From assembly GCA_021604805.1 (NCBI GenBank), contig BQJR01000001.1, positions 62,001 through 126,000 of the forward strand: a stretch of 64,000 nucleotides of DNA, given 5' to 3'. Position numbers and translations under genes: made by a program. The notes under the pieces are model-generated. The model saw nothing but the letters and a program-made list of their open reading frames with translations, ran no database searches and was not told the DNA's origin. Shown in pieces: positions 38,785 to 46,947 of this stretch (positions are counted from its first letter, which is position 1; every line of letters starts with the position of its first letter). Origin of the DNA: Planctomycetota bacterium (GTDB lineage Bacteria; Planctomycetota; B15-G4).

Positions 38785-38821
38785 ATCGGCGGCGACGGTG
38801 CCGTCGGCCGATATCTTGGAG
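38785..38821 (+). promoter_or_regulatory. Leader hairpin and ribosome site of tyrS
   Basis: ATCGGC (38785-38790) and CGACGG (38793-38798) pair with CCGTCG (38801-38806) and GCCGAT (38807-38812). The 12-bp stem has a two-base bulge and a two-base tip, which would open slightly in RNA. The Shine-Dalgarno GGAG at 38818-38821 begins five bases beyond the stem, and the ATG follows at 38831. The stem could affect access to the ribosome site. I see no T-box elements. Confidence 0.45.
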
Positions 38822-38830
38822 CGCGATCCC

Positions 38831-40036
38831 ATGGAGACAGTGGTGAGCAGCGGGAACACGACCGAAGCCCTCCTCGCAGGCACCGTCGCGTGCCATTCGA
38901 GCGCCGAGCTGAGCGCCAAGCTGAAGCGCGGCACGCCGCTGCGCGTGAAGTTCGGCGTGGACCCCTCGTCGCCCGATCTGCACCTGGGACACGCCGTGCC
39001 GCTGCGCTACCTGCGTCGCTGGCAAGACGCGGGTCACCTCGCCGTGCTGTTGCTCGGCGACGCCACGGCGATGGTGGGCGACCCCACGGGCAAGAACGCC
39101 ACGCGTCCGCAGCTCACCCGCGAGCAGGTGGAAGCGCACGCAGCGACCTATCTCGAGCAAGCCTTCCACGTGCTCGACCCTGAGCGCACCGAGGTCGTGC
39201 GCAACAGCGACTGGTTCGACCAGATGAACTTCATGGACGCGATCAAGCTGGGCGCCACGACCACCGTGGCGCGCATGCTCGAGCGCGACACTTTCGAAAC
39301 GCGCTACAAGGCCGGCGTGCCCATCAGCCTCCACGAGTTCCTGTACCCGCTCATGCAAGCGCGCGACTCGGTGGAAGTGCGTGCCGACGTGGAGATCGGC
39401 GGCTCCGACCAGACCTTCAACCTGCTCGCCGGTCGCGACCAGATGCGCGACGCGGGCATGGAGCCGCAGATCTGCATCACGCTGCCGCTGTTGGTCGGGC
39501 TCGACGGCGAACAGAAGATGTCGAAGTCGCTGGGCAACGCCATCGGCCTCACCGACGAGCCGCGCGAGATGTTCGGTCGCGCCATGAGCCTGCCCGACGC
39601 CCTGATGCCCTCCTGGTTCCAGCTCACCACGAGCCTGAGCGAGGCGCGCGTGGCCGAGCTGCTGGCCGGTTCGCCGCGCGAGGCCAAGGGCGCGCTGGCT
39701 GCCGAGATCGTGGCGACCTACCACGGTGAGGCCGCCGCACGCGAAGCCTCCGAAGAGTTCGATCGCATCTTCCGCGACAAGGGCCTGCCCGACGACATCC
39801 CGAGCACGCGTCTGCAAGCCGAGCTCGTGGAGGACGGCAGCGTGTGGATCGTGAAGGCGCTCACCAGCGTGGGCTTGGCCGCGTCGTCCGGCGAGGCGCG
39901 ACGCCTGATTCGTTCCGGCGGCGTGCGTGCCGACGACGAGAAGGTCAGCGACGAGCAGGCCCGCCTCAGCGCCGGAGGCAGCTACCTGCTGCGCGTGGGC
40001 AAACGTCGCTTCCATCGGGTGGAGGTGCCGGCGTGA
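38831..40036 (+). CDS. tyrS: Tyrosyl-tRNA synthetase
   Basis: The enzyme charges tRNA-Tyr. The 401 residues have the class I signatures HLGH at 51-54 and KMSKS at 229-233. GSDQTFNLLAGRD forms the tyrosine pocket, and the S4 RNA-binding domain near 340-401 contains SSGEARRLIRSGGVRAD. The HLGH form and sequence fit the TyrZ-like subgroup. ATG 38831 is chosen because the domain starts here and GGAG lies nine bases upstream; the open frame before it is not protein-like. The next gene overlaps by GTGA. Confidence 0.95.
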   Translation: METVVSSGNTTEALLAGTVACHSSAELSAKLKRGTPLRVKFGVDPSSPDLHLGHAVPLRYLRRWQDAGHLAVLLLGDATAMVGDPTGKNATRPQLTREQVEAHAATYLEQAFHVLDPERTEVVRNSDWFDQMNFMDAIKLGATTTVARMLERDTFETRYKAGVPISLHEFLYPLMQARDSVEVRADVEIGGSDQTFNLLAGRDQMRDAGMEPQICITLPLLVGLDGEQKMSKSLGNAIGLTDEPREMFGRAMSLPDALMPSWFQLTTSLSEARVAELLAGSPREAKGALAAEIVATYHGEAAAREASEEFDRIFRDKGLPDDIPSTRLQAELVEDGSVWIVKALTSVGLAASSGEARRLIRSGGVRADDEKVSDEQARLSAGGSYLLRVGKRRFHRVEVPA

Positions 40037-41037
40037 GTCGTCGCCCTGTTCCTCTGCTGACTGCGCTCGTCGCCGTTGTCTCGATGGCTATCGGTCTGCG
40101 GGCGCAGGGGAATCCTGACAATGAGGCGCCGTCGCCCTGGTACCTGGAGCGCGCGGCGAGCTCGGACTTCGGGGAGGCTCGGATCCCGCTCGGCGTGCCG
40201 CCGGTGGTGGCCGAGTTGGAGGCTCTGTTGCGCGACGGCTACGTCCCAGGCTTCTACGACGGCCAGTTCGCCGCCACCGCCGACCGCTTCGAAGAGCTGC
40301 GCGAGATCGCCCACGACGAAGACATGCACCACGTGATCCGCGTCATGGCCGTGATGGCGCTGCAAGAAGCCGCCGAGGGTGAGCAGCTGCGTGAGGCGCT
40401 CGAGCCCTTGCTCGTGTCGGTGCAGTTCGAGCAGTACGTCGATCAGCGCGTGGCGCTGCGTTTCTTCGCCGGCAACACGCCTGCGGGCATCGGGGCCGAG
40501 CAGCAGGTGCGCCAAGAGCTGCTGGCCGATCTCTCGAAGCACGTGCGCTTCGCACTCGCCAAAGGCGGGCAGCCGGCTGCCGTGCTCGAGCGCATCGAGT
40601 TGCTGGAGCTGAGCGTGCAGCATCTGCGCGACGTGCTCCTGGACCCCCAATCCGAGCCCACCGACTTCCGCATCTTCTTCGGTCGCTCCCAGTGGTTCTC
40701 CATCGCCTACCACTACCAGCAGTTCGACGACTACGAGAACGCCACGATCTGGTTCCGCGCGCTCACGGAGCACCTGCGCGGCACCGACTCGCGCTGGGCG
40801 CACTACAACCTCGCCTGCATCGCCGCGCTCCAGGGTCGTCCCGAAGAAGCGCTGGTCGAGCTGCGCGGCGCCATCGAGGATGGGTTCAGCGACCTGAAAT
40901 GGATGGACGAGGACGGCGACCTCGCTTCCCTGCGCGGCCGCGCCGAGTTCCAGGAGCTCCGGGTCGAGCTGGGTGGTCTCCCGATTTCGAACACCGAGAG
41001 CGTGGAGAGTTCCCCAGCCCCCGATGCGGTGCGCTGA
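40033..41037 (+). CDS. Secreted TPR-like protein of unknown function
   Basis: The 334-residue protein begins with a signal peptide (LLTALVAVVSMAIGLRAQ). The rest is helical; residues about 240-290 fit one or two tetratricopeptide units (YHYQQFDDYENATIWFRALTEHL and AHYNLACIAALQGRPEEALVELRGAIEDGF). The C-terminal part (FSDLKWMDEDGDLASLRGRAEFQEL) is a pattern common at the end of such TPR proteins. It should lie in the periplasm. The GTG start overlaps tyrS. A strong terminator lies 235 bases downstream. Confidence 0.72.
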   Translation: MSRRPVPLLTALVAVVSMAIGLRAQGNPDNEAPSPWYLERAASSDFGEARIPLGVPPVVAELEALLRDGYVPGFYDGQFAATADRFEELREIAHDEDMHHVIRVMAVMALQEAAEGEQLREALEPLLVSVQFEQYVDQRVALRFFAGNTPAGIGAEQQVRQELLADLSKHVRFALAKGGQPAAVLERIELLELSVQHLRDVLLDPQSEPTDFRIFFGRSQWFSIAYHYQQFDDYENATIWFRALTEHLRGTDSRWAHYNLACIAALQGRPEEALVELRGAIEDGFSDLKWMDEDGDLASLRGRAEFQELRVELGGLPISNTESVESSPAPDAVR

Positions 41038-41124
41038 GGCCAAGTTCGCTTCTCAGCAGCACTTAAGCACTCCGTCCGCAGGATTCCGACTGTGGGAATG
41101 GTGTGGAAAGAGTGTGCGCAGGAG

Positions 41125-41153
41125 TTGACATGGAGCTTTCGGCGGACCAGACT
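41125..41153 (+). promoter_or_regulatory. Promoter candidate for the structured RNA
   Basis: A perfect -35 consensus TTGACA at 41125-41130 is followed after 17 bases by CAGACT at 41148-41153, which matches three of six bases of the -10 consensus. Transcription would begin near 41160, at the base of the first hairpin. The -10 is weak, so this is a moderate call. Confidence 0.4.
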
Positions 41154-41157
41154 CTCC

Positions 41158-41309
41158 CTCGACGCCAGCTTCGGTTGGTGTCGAGATCCACCTCTTCGGT
41201 GGCCCGCGGGGTTCGAGCCGTTTTCCCTCCCCAACCGCCATCTCTAGCCTCGTGGCCACCGAACTGATCCTGTTGGCCCTGCCCCGAAACGGGCAGGGCC
41301 AACTTTTTT
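41158..41309 (+). ncRNA. Candidate structured small RNA or attenuator leader
   Basis: The 366-base gap 41038-41403 has no gene but folds strongly. Stem 1 pairs CTCGACGCCAGC (41158-41169) with GTTGGTGTCGAG (41174-41185) around a TTCG tetraloop, 12 bp with two G-U pairs. A local hairpin pairs CCACC (41188-41192) with GGTGG (41198-41202). It competes with a perfect 10-bp long-range helix between TTCGGTGGCC (41195-41204) and GGCCACCGAA (41254-41263). The unit ends at a Rho-independent terminator. It could be a free small RNA, a 3' end of the tyrS unit, or a switch upstream of the GGDEF-like gene. It does not match tRNA, tmRNA, SRP RNA or c-di-GMP riboswitch patterns as I know them. Confidence 0.45.
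41272..41309 (+). terminator. Strong Rho-independent terminator
   Basis: GTTGGCCCTGCCC (41272-41284) and GGGCAGGGCCAAC (41291-41303) form a perfect 13-bp stem with a six-base loop CGAAAC, followed at once by six T residues (41304-41309). It ends transcripts from the tyrS side and of the candidate RNA. Confidence 0.93.
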
Positions 41310-41403
41310 GATGCCCTCGACTTTTGCTGCGGGGTGAATCGAGGGGGCGCGGCGGATACCTTCGGCGCTCGAACGGCACGAAGTGACACAGGGCGGCGAA
41401 GGC

Positions 41404-41907
41404 ATGGATGATCGCAGTGCAGGGCGGACCGATTCCGGACTCTTCTCGTACACGCAGATCCTGCATCTGCTGAAGATCGAGTTCAGTCGAGCGCGCCGCT
41501 ACCAGTACCAGCTCTCTTGCGTGCTCGTCGAGATCGATCGACTGGGCGCTCTGGGTGATCTGCATGGCAGCGACGCCCGCGACCAGATCGAGGGCGCCGC
41601 GGCCGACCTGCTCAACCGCTACTCACGCAGCTGCGACTTCGTCGGGCGGCTGGGCGAGCGCTTCGTGATCGTGCTGCCGCACACCGACGCCAAGGGCGCG
41701 CGGCTCCTGGCCCAGCGCATCCACGATCGGATCGGCGAGCTCGACGTGCGCGTGGATGGTCGCCCGTTGCGGGTCTCGGCCAGCATCGGCGTGTCCACCC
41801 AAGAGGGCGACGAGTCGATCTTCTTCGACACGGTGCTCAAGCGCGCCGAAGCGGCCCTCGGCGACGTGCTGGCGCGCGGCGGCGACTCCGTGGAACTCGC
41901 GACCTGA
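41404..41907 (+). CDS. Degenerate GGDEF-domain protein
   Basis: The 167-residue protein is a lone GGDEF domain. It keeps the fold: YTQILHLLKIEFSRARRYQYQLSCVLVEIDRLG near the N-terminus, GRLGERFVIVLPHTDAKGA in the centre, and VSASIGVS with RAEAAL near the end. The catalytic GGDEF loop reads LGERF (residues 83-87), so the metal-binding and substrate residues are lost and diguanylate cyclase activity is unlikely. It may bind nucleotide or a protein partner. No sensor domain is fused. ATG 41404 is preferred; GTG 41383 is in frame and neither has a clear ribosome site. Confidence 0.75.
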   Translation: MDDRSAGRTDSGLFSYTQILHLLKIEFSRARRYQYQLSCVLVEIDRLGALGDLHGSDARDQIEGAAADLLNRYSRSCDFVGRLGERFVIVLPHTDAKGARLLAQRIHDRIGELDVRVDGRPLRVSASIGVSTQEGDESIFFDTVLKRAEAALGDVLARGGDSVELAT

Positions 41908-41927
41908 GCGAGCGCTTCGTGATGGCG

Positions 41928-41992
41928 CGCACCCTGACGTGAACGGGGCGCACCGTGACCGAGCACGCCGTGATCGAGCGGCTCAGGGTGCG
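41928..41992. repeat. Inverted repeat and decayed short direct repeats between convergent genes
   Basis: CGCACCCTGA at 41928-41937 is mirrored exactly by TCAGGGTGCG at 41983-41992, the latter covering the stop codon of the SGNH hydrolase gene. Between them lie imperfect direct units built on CGC-x-CCGTGA, for example at about 41949-41980. A two-way terminator without T-run is possible. Confidence 0.35.
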
Positions 41993-43317
41993 TCCAGCGG
42001 AAGCGGAGCCGACTGGCCGGCCACTGGCTCGGACAGGATCTGTGGGTCTCCCGGATCGCGCAGCAGCACCAGCACGGCAGTGAGCGGCCCCTGGGCATCC
42101 GCGAAGAGCGCCCGCGGCAGGCGCAGCTGGACCGCCTCGTGTCCGAAGCGCCCCACGAAGGCCGGTTGGGCGTAGCTGAAGTCCAGGCTCGGGCCGTGGC
42201 GTAGCGGGACGGAGAGCGCGCCGAGCGACAAGCCTGGCGTGCCGGCGGCTGCGGCGTCGCCTACGAGCAGCTGCCACGACCAGCCTGCTTCGCCGCGGAG
42301 CTCGAGCTGGCCGTCGGGGAGCGCGCGCAGTTCGGGAGGCGCCGGGGCAGGGCGCGCGAGCGGGGGCGCGTGGTTCTCGCCGGCGGCAGGGAGCCAGCCG
42401 GCTTCGTCGAGCCTGGTGATCAGCGTGTCGGTCATGAGCGCGTAGCCCGCCGCGTTGGGGTGCTGATCGGTGCGCATCAGTTGCTCGTAGCGACCCTCGG
42501 CGAAGGCTCGCTCGAACACGGCGGCGTGGTCGACGAGCAAGACCTCGAGTTCTCGCGCCAGCTCACGCGTGGCTTGGTTCACCGTGGCGAAGTTGCCGCG
42601 GTTCTCGGCGTAGGTCATCAACACGGCGCGCGCGCCTGCGTCTCGACTGGCCTGAACCACCTCACCCAGTTGGCGCTGCACGAAGGCCGAGAGCTCGGAG
42701 CCGGCGCGCAGGAGGTTGCCCGTGCCCGGGTTCACCTCGAAGCTCTCGGAGCCGCGGTGGACGATGAGCTCGCCCTTGTCGTCGGTTTCGAAGCGCGGCT
42801 CGTGATGGCCCGCGGTCGTGTCGCCGGCGAGCAGGTTCGCCGTGAAGTCCACCAACTTGAGATGGCGCCACCATGCGCGTGATCGCTTGCCGCCCGGGTC
42901 GGCGGAGTTCCAGGCGTCGTTGATGCCCGCCAGGATCAGCACGAGGTCGGGGACGATCGCTTCGACGTCGGGCTCGAGCGGCGTGAGGTCGGCCCGCAGT
43001 CCGTCGAGCACTTGCGCACTGTTCGAACCGGGGATGCCGCGGTTCACGACTTGCACCGGGGCGCGGTAGCGCTCGGCCAGCCGCGCGCGCAACTGACTCG
43101 GGTAGGACTGCGCGTGCACGCCCAGCCCGAAGGTGTTGCTGTCACCGACGCACAGCACGACCAGTTCGGCGTCGGGGTCGGTGGGGGGCAAAGGGCTCGC
43201 CGCGAGAGCCGCGTAGATCAGCGCAGTGATCTGCCACGCGCCCTCGAGGACCAACACCAGCAGCACGACACCGAGCAGACGACTGCGCCGTGCGCGTCGC
43301 TTGCGCGCCGGGGTCAT
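41983..43317 (-). CDS. Membrane-anchored SGNH/GDSL hydrolase
   Basis: The 444-residue protein has an Arg/Lys-rich start, one membrane segment at about 14-40, and then an SGNH esterase fold. The visible catalytic set is GDSN at 58-61 (Ser60), the Gly of NRGIPGSNS, GIND (block III) and DQHPN (block V, with Asp and His). About 130 C-terminal residues form an extra beta-rich domain. It should act in the periplasm as an esterase or deacetylase on a glycan. It overlaps the sulfatase-like gene by ATGA, so both belong to one unit with the DUF1573-like gene. Confidence 0.82.
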   Translation of the reverse strand: MTPARKRRARRSRLLGVVLLVLVLEGAWQITALIYAALAASPLPPTDPDAELVVLCVGDSNTFGLGVHAQSYPSQLRARLAERYRAPVQVVNRGIPGSNSAQVLDGLRADLTPLEPDVEAIVPDLVLILAGINDAWNSADPGGKRSRAWWRHLKLVDFTANLLAGDTTAGHHEPRFETDDKGELIVHRGSESFEVNPGTGNLLRAGSELSAFVQRQLGEVVQASRDAGARAVLMTYAENRGNFATVNQATRELARELEVLLVDHAAVFERAFAEGRYEQLMRTDQHPNAAGYALMTDTLITRLDEAGWLPAAGENHAPPLARPAPAPPELRALPDGQLELRGEAGWSWQLLVGDAAAAGTPGLSLGALSVPLRHGPSLDFSYAQPAFVGRFGHEAVQLRLPRALFADAQGPLTAVLVLLRDPGDPQILSEPVAGQSAPLPLDAP

Positions 43318-44990
43318 GGATCCTCGTCGGTGTCGGGGCCGCTCTCGGTTCCCGTGGAGGTCGCGGAACCAGCGGAGGTCGCGGAACCAGCTGCGGGCTC
43401 CGCGCCCGCGTTGACGTCTTCGCCGAGGTAGCCGAGCGCCGAGAGGTCGCCCAGCTCGACGTTGCCGACCACGGCAGCTTGCCAGTGACGTTCCACCGCG
43501 AAAGCGTTGCGCCGCGCACGTTCCGCCTCGAAGCGTTCACGCATGCCCGCGACCGCGGGGTCGTCGGGGCGCGTCGTGAGCAGGTTCTCGCGCTCGGGCT
43601 CCGCCGCGCTGAGGTCGTAGACGAACTCGAGTCGCGCCGCGGGGTCGACTGCGCCGCCGAAGTCGGTACGCGTTTCGGGCGACCACATCACGCGGTCCAT
43701 GCGCAGGTACTTGAGGTCGCGGTAGACCAGCGATTGGAAGCGCGCGTAGCTGTCGGTGCTGTTCGGTGAGATGAAGTCGAGCAGCGAAGTCACGGGGACA
43801 TCGGGCGCGCTGCCGCCTTCCATGAGCGGTCGCAGGCTCTTGCCGTAGATGCCCGGTTCCTCGGGCAGGTCGGTGAGGTCGAGCAAGGTGGGCAGCACGT
43901 CGATCAGCGACACGGGGGTGTCGATACGCTGCCCCGCGGCGATGCGTCCCGGCCACCAGAAGATCATCGGGATGCGCAGCACTTCCTCGCCCAAGTTCTG
44001 ACGGTGACCGAAGAGGTCCTTCTCGAAGAAGGCCTCGCCGTGGTCGGCCACGATCACGATGAGCGTGTTCTCGAGATCCCCGGACGCCTCGAGCTGATCG
44101 AGGATCTTGCCGATCTGCGCGTCGGTGAAGCGCAGCTCGGCGTCGTAGAGATCTTTGAGTTGCTGCAGGTCCGCGGGCGGCATGTCGGCGTGGATGATGT
44201 CGCTGCGCGCCATCACTTGGCGGCCGCTGATCGGCCCCGCGTACTCGGGATCCACGAAGACCGCGCGGTGTGAAGGCGGCGGCAGGTAGTCGTAGTGCGG
44301 GTCGAAGAAGTGCAGGAAGAAGAAGTTGCGGTCGACGGGGTTGTGCTTGGTGAAGAAGTTCATGCGCGCCGCGACGCGCGCGCTGGTCACCTCGGCGTGA
44401 CTCTGGGCTTCGGTCTCAGCCACCAGGAGCTGCTGCGCCTCGGCGTCCATGCCGGGGCCCATGCGGTCGTAGAGCATCGCGCCTTCGGTGGCGGCTTCGT
44501 AGAACTGCATGCCGCGCGCGAAGCCGAAGTTCTGGTGCACGTACGGGGCCGTGTACAGGCCCACGGTGCGGAAGCCGCCTTCGCGGAACATCTGCCCCAT
44601 CGCGCGCCGGTCGGGTGGCAGGCGGTGCCAGTCGTAGCGCACGCCGTGCAGTTCCGGTGGCAGCCCGGTGAACAGCGACATGTGCGAGGGCAGTGTCCAC
44701 GGCGCGGTGGTGCGCGCGTTCTCGAACACGGTGCCTTCACGCGCGAGGCGATCCAGGTTCGGGGTCGGCGCGCGCTCGGCACCGTAGGCACCGAGGTGAT
44801 CAGGCCGTGTGGTGTCGAGCGAGATCACCAGCACGTTGAGCTTCTCGGAGCGCGTGAACCACCACGCGCCGCCGAGGATGCTCACCGCGATCAGGATCGC
44901 GAGCAGGGTGGCCGCCGGCGAGCCTGAGCTGCCTTCTGCGGCCGAACTGTCCGACGAGTTGGAAGCGTCTGCGCTGCTCGACTCAGCCAC
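43314..44990 (-). CDS. Sulfatase-like protein of the alkaline phosphatase superfamily
   Basis: The 558-residue protein has a membrane segment at about 28-46 and an exported catalytic domain. Metal-site features are LDTTRPDHLGAYG and VADHGEAFFEK, with a His in LFGHRQNLGEE. The position where sulfatases have Cys or Ser for formylglycine is Thr99 in APWTLPSHMSLFTG. Formylglycine cannot form from Thr, so true sulfatase activity is doubtful. Threonine is the nucleophile in phosphoethanolamine transferases of the same superfamily. The GTG start overlaps the DUF1573-like gene by eight bases. Confidence 0.83.
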   Translation of the reverse strand: MAESSSADASNSSDSSAAEGSSGSPAATLLAILIAVSILGGAWWFTRSEKLNVLVISLDTTRPDHLGAYGAERAPTPNLDRLAREGTVFENARTTAPWTLPSHMSLFTGLPPELHGVRYDWHRLPPDRRAMGQMFREGGFRTVGLYTAPYVHQNFGFARGMQFYEAATEGAMLYDRMGPGMDAEAQQLLVAETEAQSHAEVTSARVAARMNFFTKHNPVDRNFFFLHFFDPHYDYLPPPSHRAVFVDPEYAGPISGRQVMARSDIIHADMPPADLQQLKDLYDAELRFTDAQIGKILDQLEASGDLENTLIVIVADHGEAFFEKDLFGHRQNLGEEVLRIPMIFWWPGRIAAGQRIDTPVSLIDVLPTLLDLTDLPEEPGIYGKSLRPLMEGGSAPDVPVTSLLDFISPNSTDSYARFQSLVYRDLKYLRMDRVMWSPETRTDFGGAVDPAARLEFVYDLSAAEPERENLLTTRPDDPAVAGMRERFEAERARRNAFAVERHWQAAVVGNVELGDLSALGYLGEDVNAGAEPAAGSATSAGSATSTGTESGPDTDEDP

Positions 44991-46119
44991 GCTCGTCGGT
45001 CTTCACCCAGCCGTGGAACTGCATCAGCTTACGTTGCACGTCGGGGTGATCTTCAGCCAGCAGGCGCAGGCTGCCACGGAAGAAGGGGGCCTTCACGTTG
45101 CCGTTGTCGTCGACGCCGCCGCCGATGTCGCCCTTGACCGTGAGGTCGACTTCGTAGGACACGCCCGCCTCGATCTCGCGCAACTCGGTGACGAAGTAGT
45201 CGAGCTTGTCCTTGCCGACCACGACCTCCACATCAGTGAGCACGTAGGGCGTGGCCGGGTCGTGGTTCTCGATGTGGATCGTGCGCGTGGCCGTCGACGT
45301 GGGCGTGACCTGGTCGAAGACCAGCGCCGAAGCCGGGACACGCGAGCCCTCGGTGTTGCCCGCCACGAAGGTCACGCTCGACTCCACGATGCCCGTGAGG
45401 CTCAGGTCCACGCTCGTGACGCGCTCATGATCGAGCTGGATCGACACCTGCTCGTTGAAGGGCCCCACAGCGGTGGGCTTGTCGATGCTGACCTCGAGGC
45501 GACGCTCGCCGCCCTCGTCGTCGAGCATCTTGAGCTTGAGCCACTCCGGCAAGCTGCGACCGGCGACGCGCGGCTCGAAGCCCGTGACGTTCCAGTCGCC
45601 GATCGCCAACGCGTTGAGCTTCACGATCTTGGAGGTGGTGGAGCCCTTGGTGATGCTCCCGAAGTTCAACCACGGCGGGTTCGCCGAGATCGGCGTGCTG
45701 ACACGCACGCTGAGCGGGATGAGCAGCGGCGGGACGTTGGCATCCTGGTGCACGACCGACACCTTTTGTTGCACCAAGCCGAACTTGCCCGCGGTCTTGA
45801 ACTCCACGTCGATGATCATGCTCGCGCCGGGCTCGAGCGTGTAGATCGCCGTGGTGTCGGCGTGCCCCGAGACGGCGATCTGCTCACCGTCGGCGCCCTT
45901 CAAAGTGGGCACCGTGCAGCCGCAGCTGGTCAGGATGCGCTGGACCGGAAAGGCGGTGGAACCGTGGTTCGTGACCGTGACCGGCTGGTGCAGCACCTCA
46001 CCTTGGAAGGCGTCGCCGAACTCGATCTGAGCTGGCTCGGCGCTGAGGCCCATGGCGGGGGAAGCGTCCTGAACTGGCGCCAGGAGGCTGAAAGCAGTGA
46101 AGAGCGTGGCGAGAATCAT
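44983..46119 (-). CDS. Secreted DUF1573-like protein
   Basis: The 378-residue protein starts with a signal peptide (ILATLFTAFSLLAPVQ) and has a first Ig-like domain with the diagnostic ILTSCGCTVP motif seen in DUF1573 proteins of Bacteroidota and Planctomycetota. Two or three similar beta domains follow. The function of the family is unknown; it is usually periplasmic or surface-bound. It is the first gene of a three-gene unit (this, sulfatase-like, SGNH). It is divergent from the 46363 gene. Confidence 0.85.
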   Translation of the reverse strand: MILATLFTAFSLLAPVQDASPAMGLSAEPAQIEFGDAFQGEVLHQPVTVTNHGSTAFPVQRILTSCGCTVPTLKGADGEQIAVSGHADTTAIYTLEPGASMIIDVEFKTAGKFGLVQQKVSVVHQDANVPPLLIPLSVRVSTPISANPPWLNFGSITKGSTTSKIVKLNALAIGDWNVTGFEPRVAGRSLPEWLKLKMLDDEGGERRLEVSIDKPTAVGPFNEQVSIQLDHERVTSVDLSLTGIVESSVTFVAGNTEGSRVPASALVFDQVTPTSTATRTIHIENHDPATPYVLTDVEVVVGKDKLDYFVTELREIEAGVSYEVDLTVKGDIGGGVDDNGNVKAPFFRGSLRLLAEDHPDVQRKLMQFHGWVKTDERG

Positions 46120-46249
46120 GGTTCGGGTTCCGTCGTCGGTCGGTCGTGAAGGCCTTCGTCGGCTGGCCTTCGGTCAAGCTTGAAGCGCGAGCGGTTCGAT
46201 ACGAGAGATCCTACCAACGTGCGAGGCCGGCTCGCGTGTTCAGCTCCGG

Positions 46250-46278
46250 TTCCCACTCCCCGAACTGCGGCCTATACT
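46250..46278 (+). promoter_or_regulatory. Promoter upstream of the 46363 gene
   Basis: TTCCCA at 46250-46255 (four of six to the -35 consensus) and TATACT at 46273-46278 (five of six to the -10 consensus) are spaced by 17 bases. It would give a leader of about 78 bases to the GTG at 46363. The rest of the 243-base divergent gap shows no other clear element. Confidence 0.55.
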
Positions 46279-46362
46279 GTTGCCGACGCCACCCCCGAAT
46301 CTCCCGGCGTCCACTCCTCCTTGTTCCTCGCCCCACACGACCCCTCCGTCTCGAGGTCTCCC

Positions 46363-46947
46363 GTGAAGAATCCCGCCCTGCCCGCTGTCGTGCTGCTCGT
46401 TCTCGGGGGTGTCGTCTTCGGCATCGCCTATTGGCTCGACGGCTCCGGCTCCGATGGTCCGGTGGAACCGCTCAACGTGCCTGAGAGCGTCGACACCATC
46501 GTGCCCTCCACCCCGATGGAGATCCGCCGGGCGGAGAAGCTCGAGAAGGCCAAGGAAGACTTGGCGCATTACCGCGAGATCGGTGAGCTCACCGAGCACG
46601 GCGTGATCAAGGTGCCCGACGTCGACGGGAAGCACTACTTCGTGAAGAACAAGATCGTGGAAGGCGTGGGGCGCTACGGCGAACCCATCTACGCCATCGC
46701 GAAGTACAAGCCGCGTCCGCTGGTGCCCTTGGTGCCGCGCAAGGGCGTGACCTACGAGAACGCCCATCGCGCGACGCCCAAGCAGCAGGAGCGCATCATG
46801 GGCAACGCTTTTGCGCCGCGTCCCACAGCTGAGGGTGCGGCCTCTTTGGCGGGTTCGCTGCCGGAGGGCGCGATGGAAGGCCACAAGACCGCGAACGGCA
46901 AGGACGGTCCGAGCAAGGCTTCCAGCTCAACGGGCAATGGCGGCTAG
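46363..46947 (+). CDS. Small membrane-anchored protein of unknown function
   Basis: From GTG 46363 the protein is 194 residues. It opens with NPALPAVVLLVLGGVVFGIAYWLDG, one membrane segment near residues 5-24, and the rest is charged and likely periplasmic. A region DVDGKHYFVKNKIVEGVGRYGEPIYAIAKYKPR could be a small fold, and the C-terminus is Gly/Ser/Lys-rich. I do not recognise a family. The longer open frame to 46180 would put 60 non-protein-like residues before the membrane segment and would include the promoter. It converges with the TMTC-like gene, overlapping it by four bases. Confidence 0.66.
   Translation: MKNPALPAVVLLVLGGVVFGIAYWLDGSGSDGPVEPLNVPESVDTIVPSTPMEIRRAEKLEKAKEDLAHYREIGELTEHGVIKVPDVDGKHYFVKNKIVEGVGRYGEPIYAIAKYKPRPLVPLVPRKGVTYENAHRATPKQQERIMGNAFAPRPTAEGAASLAGSLPEGAMEGHKTANGKDGPSKASSSTGNGG

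Noticed and set aside
41205..41222. A tRNA-like T-loop string GGTTCGAGCC
   Set aside because: No matching acceptor, D or anticodon arms surround it, and the bases pair better in the long-range helix model.
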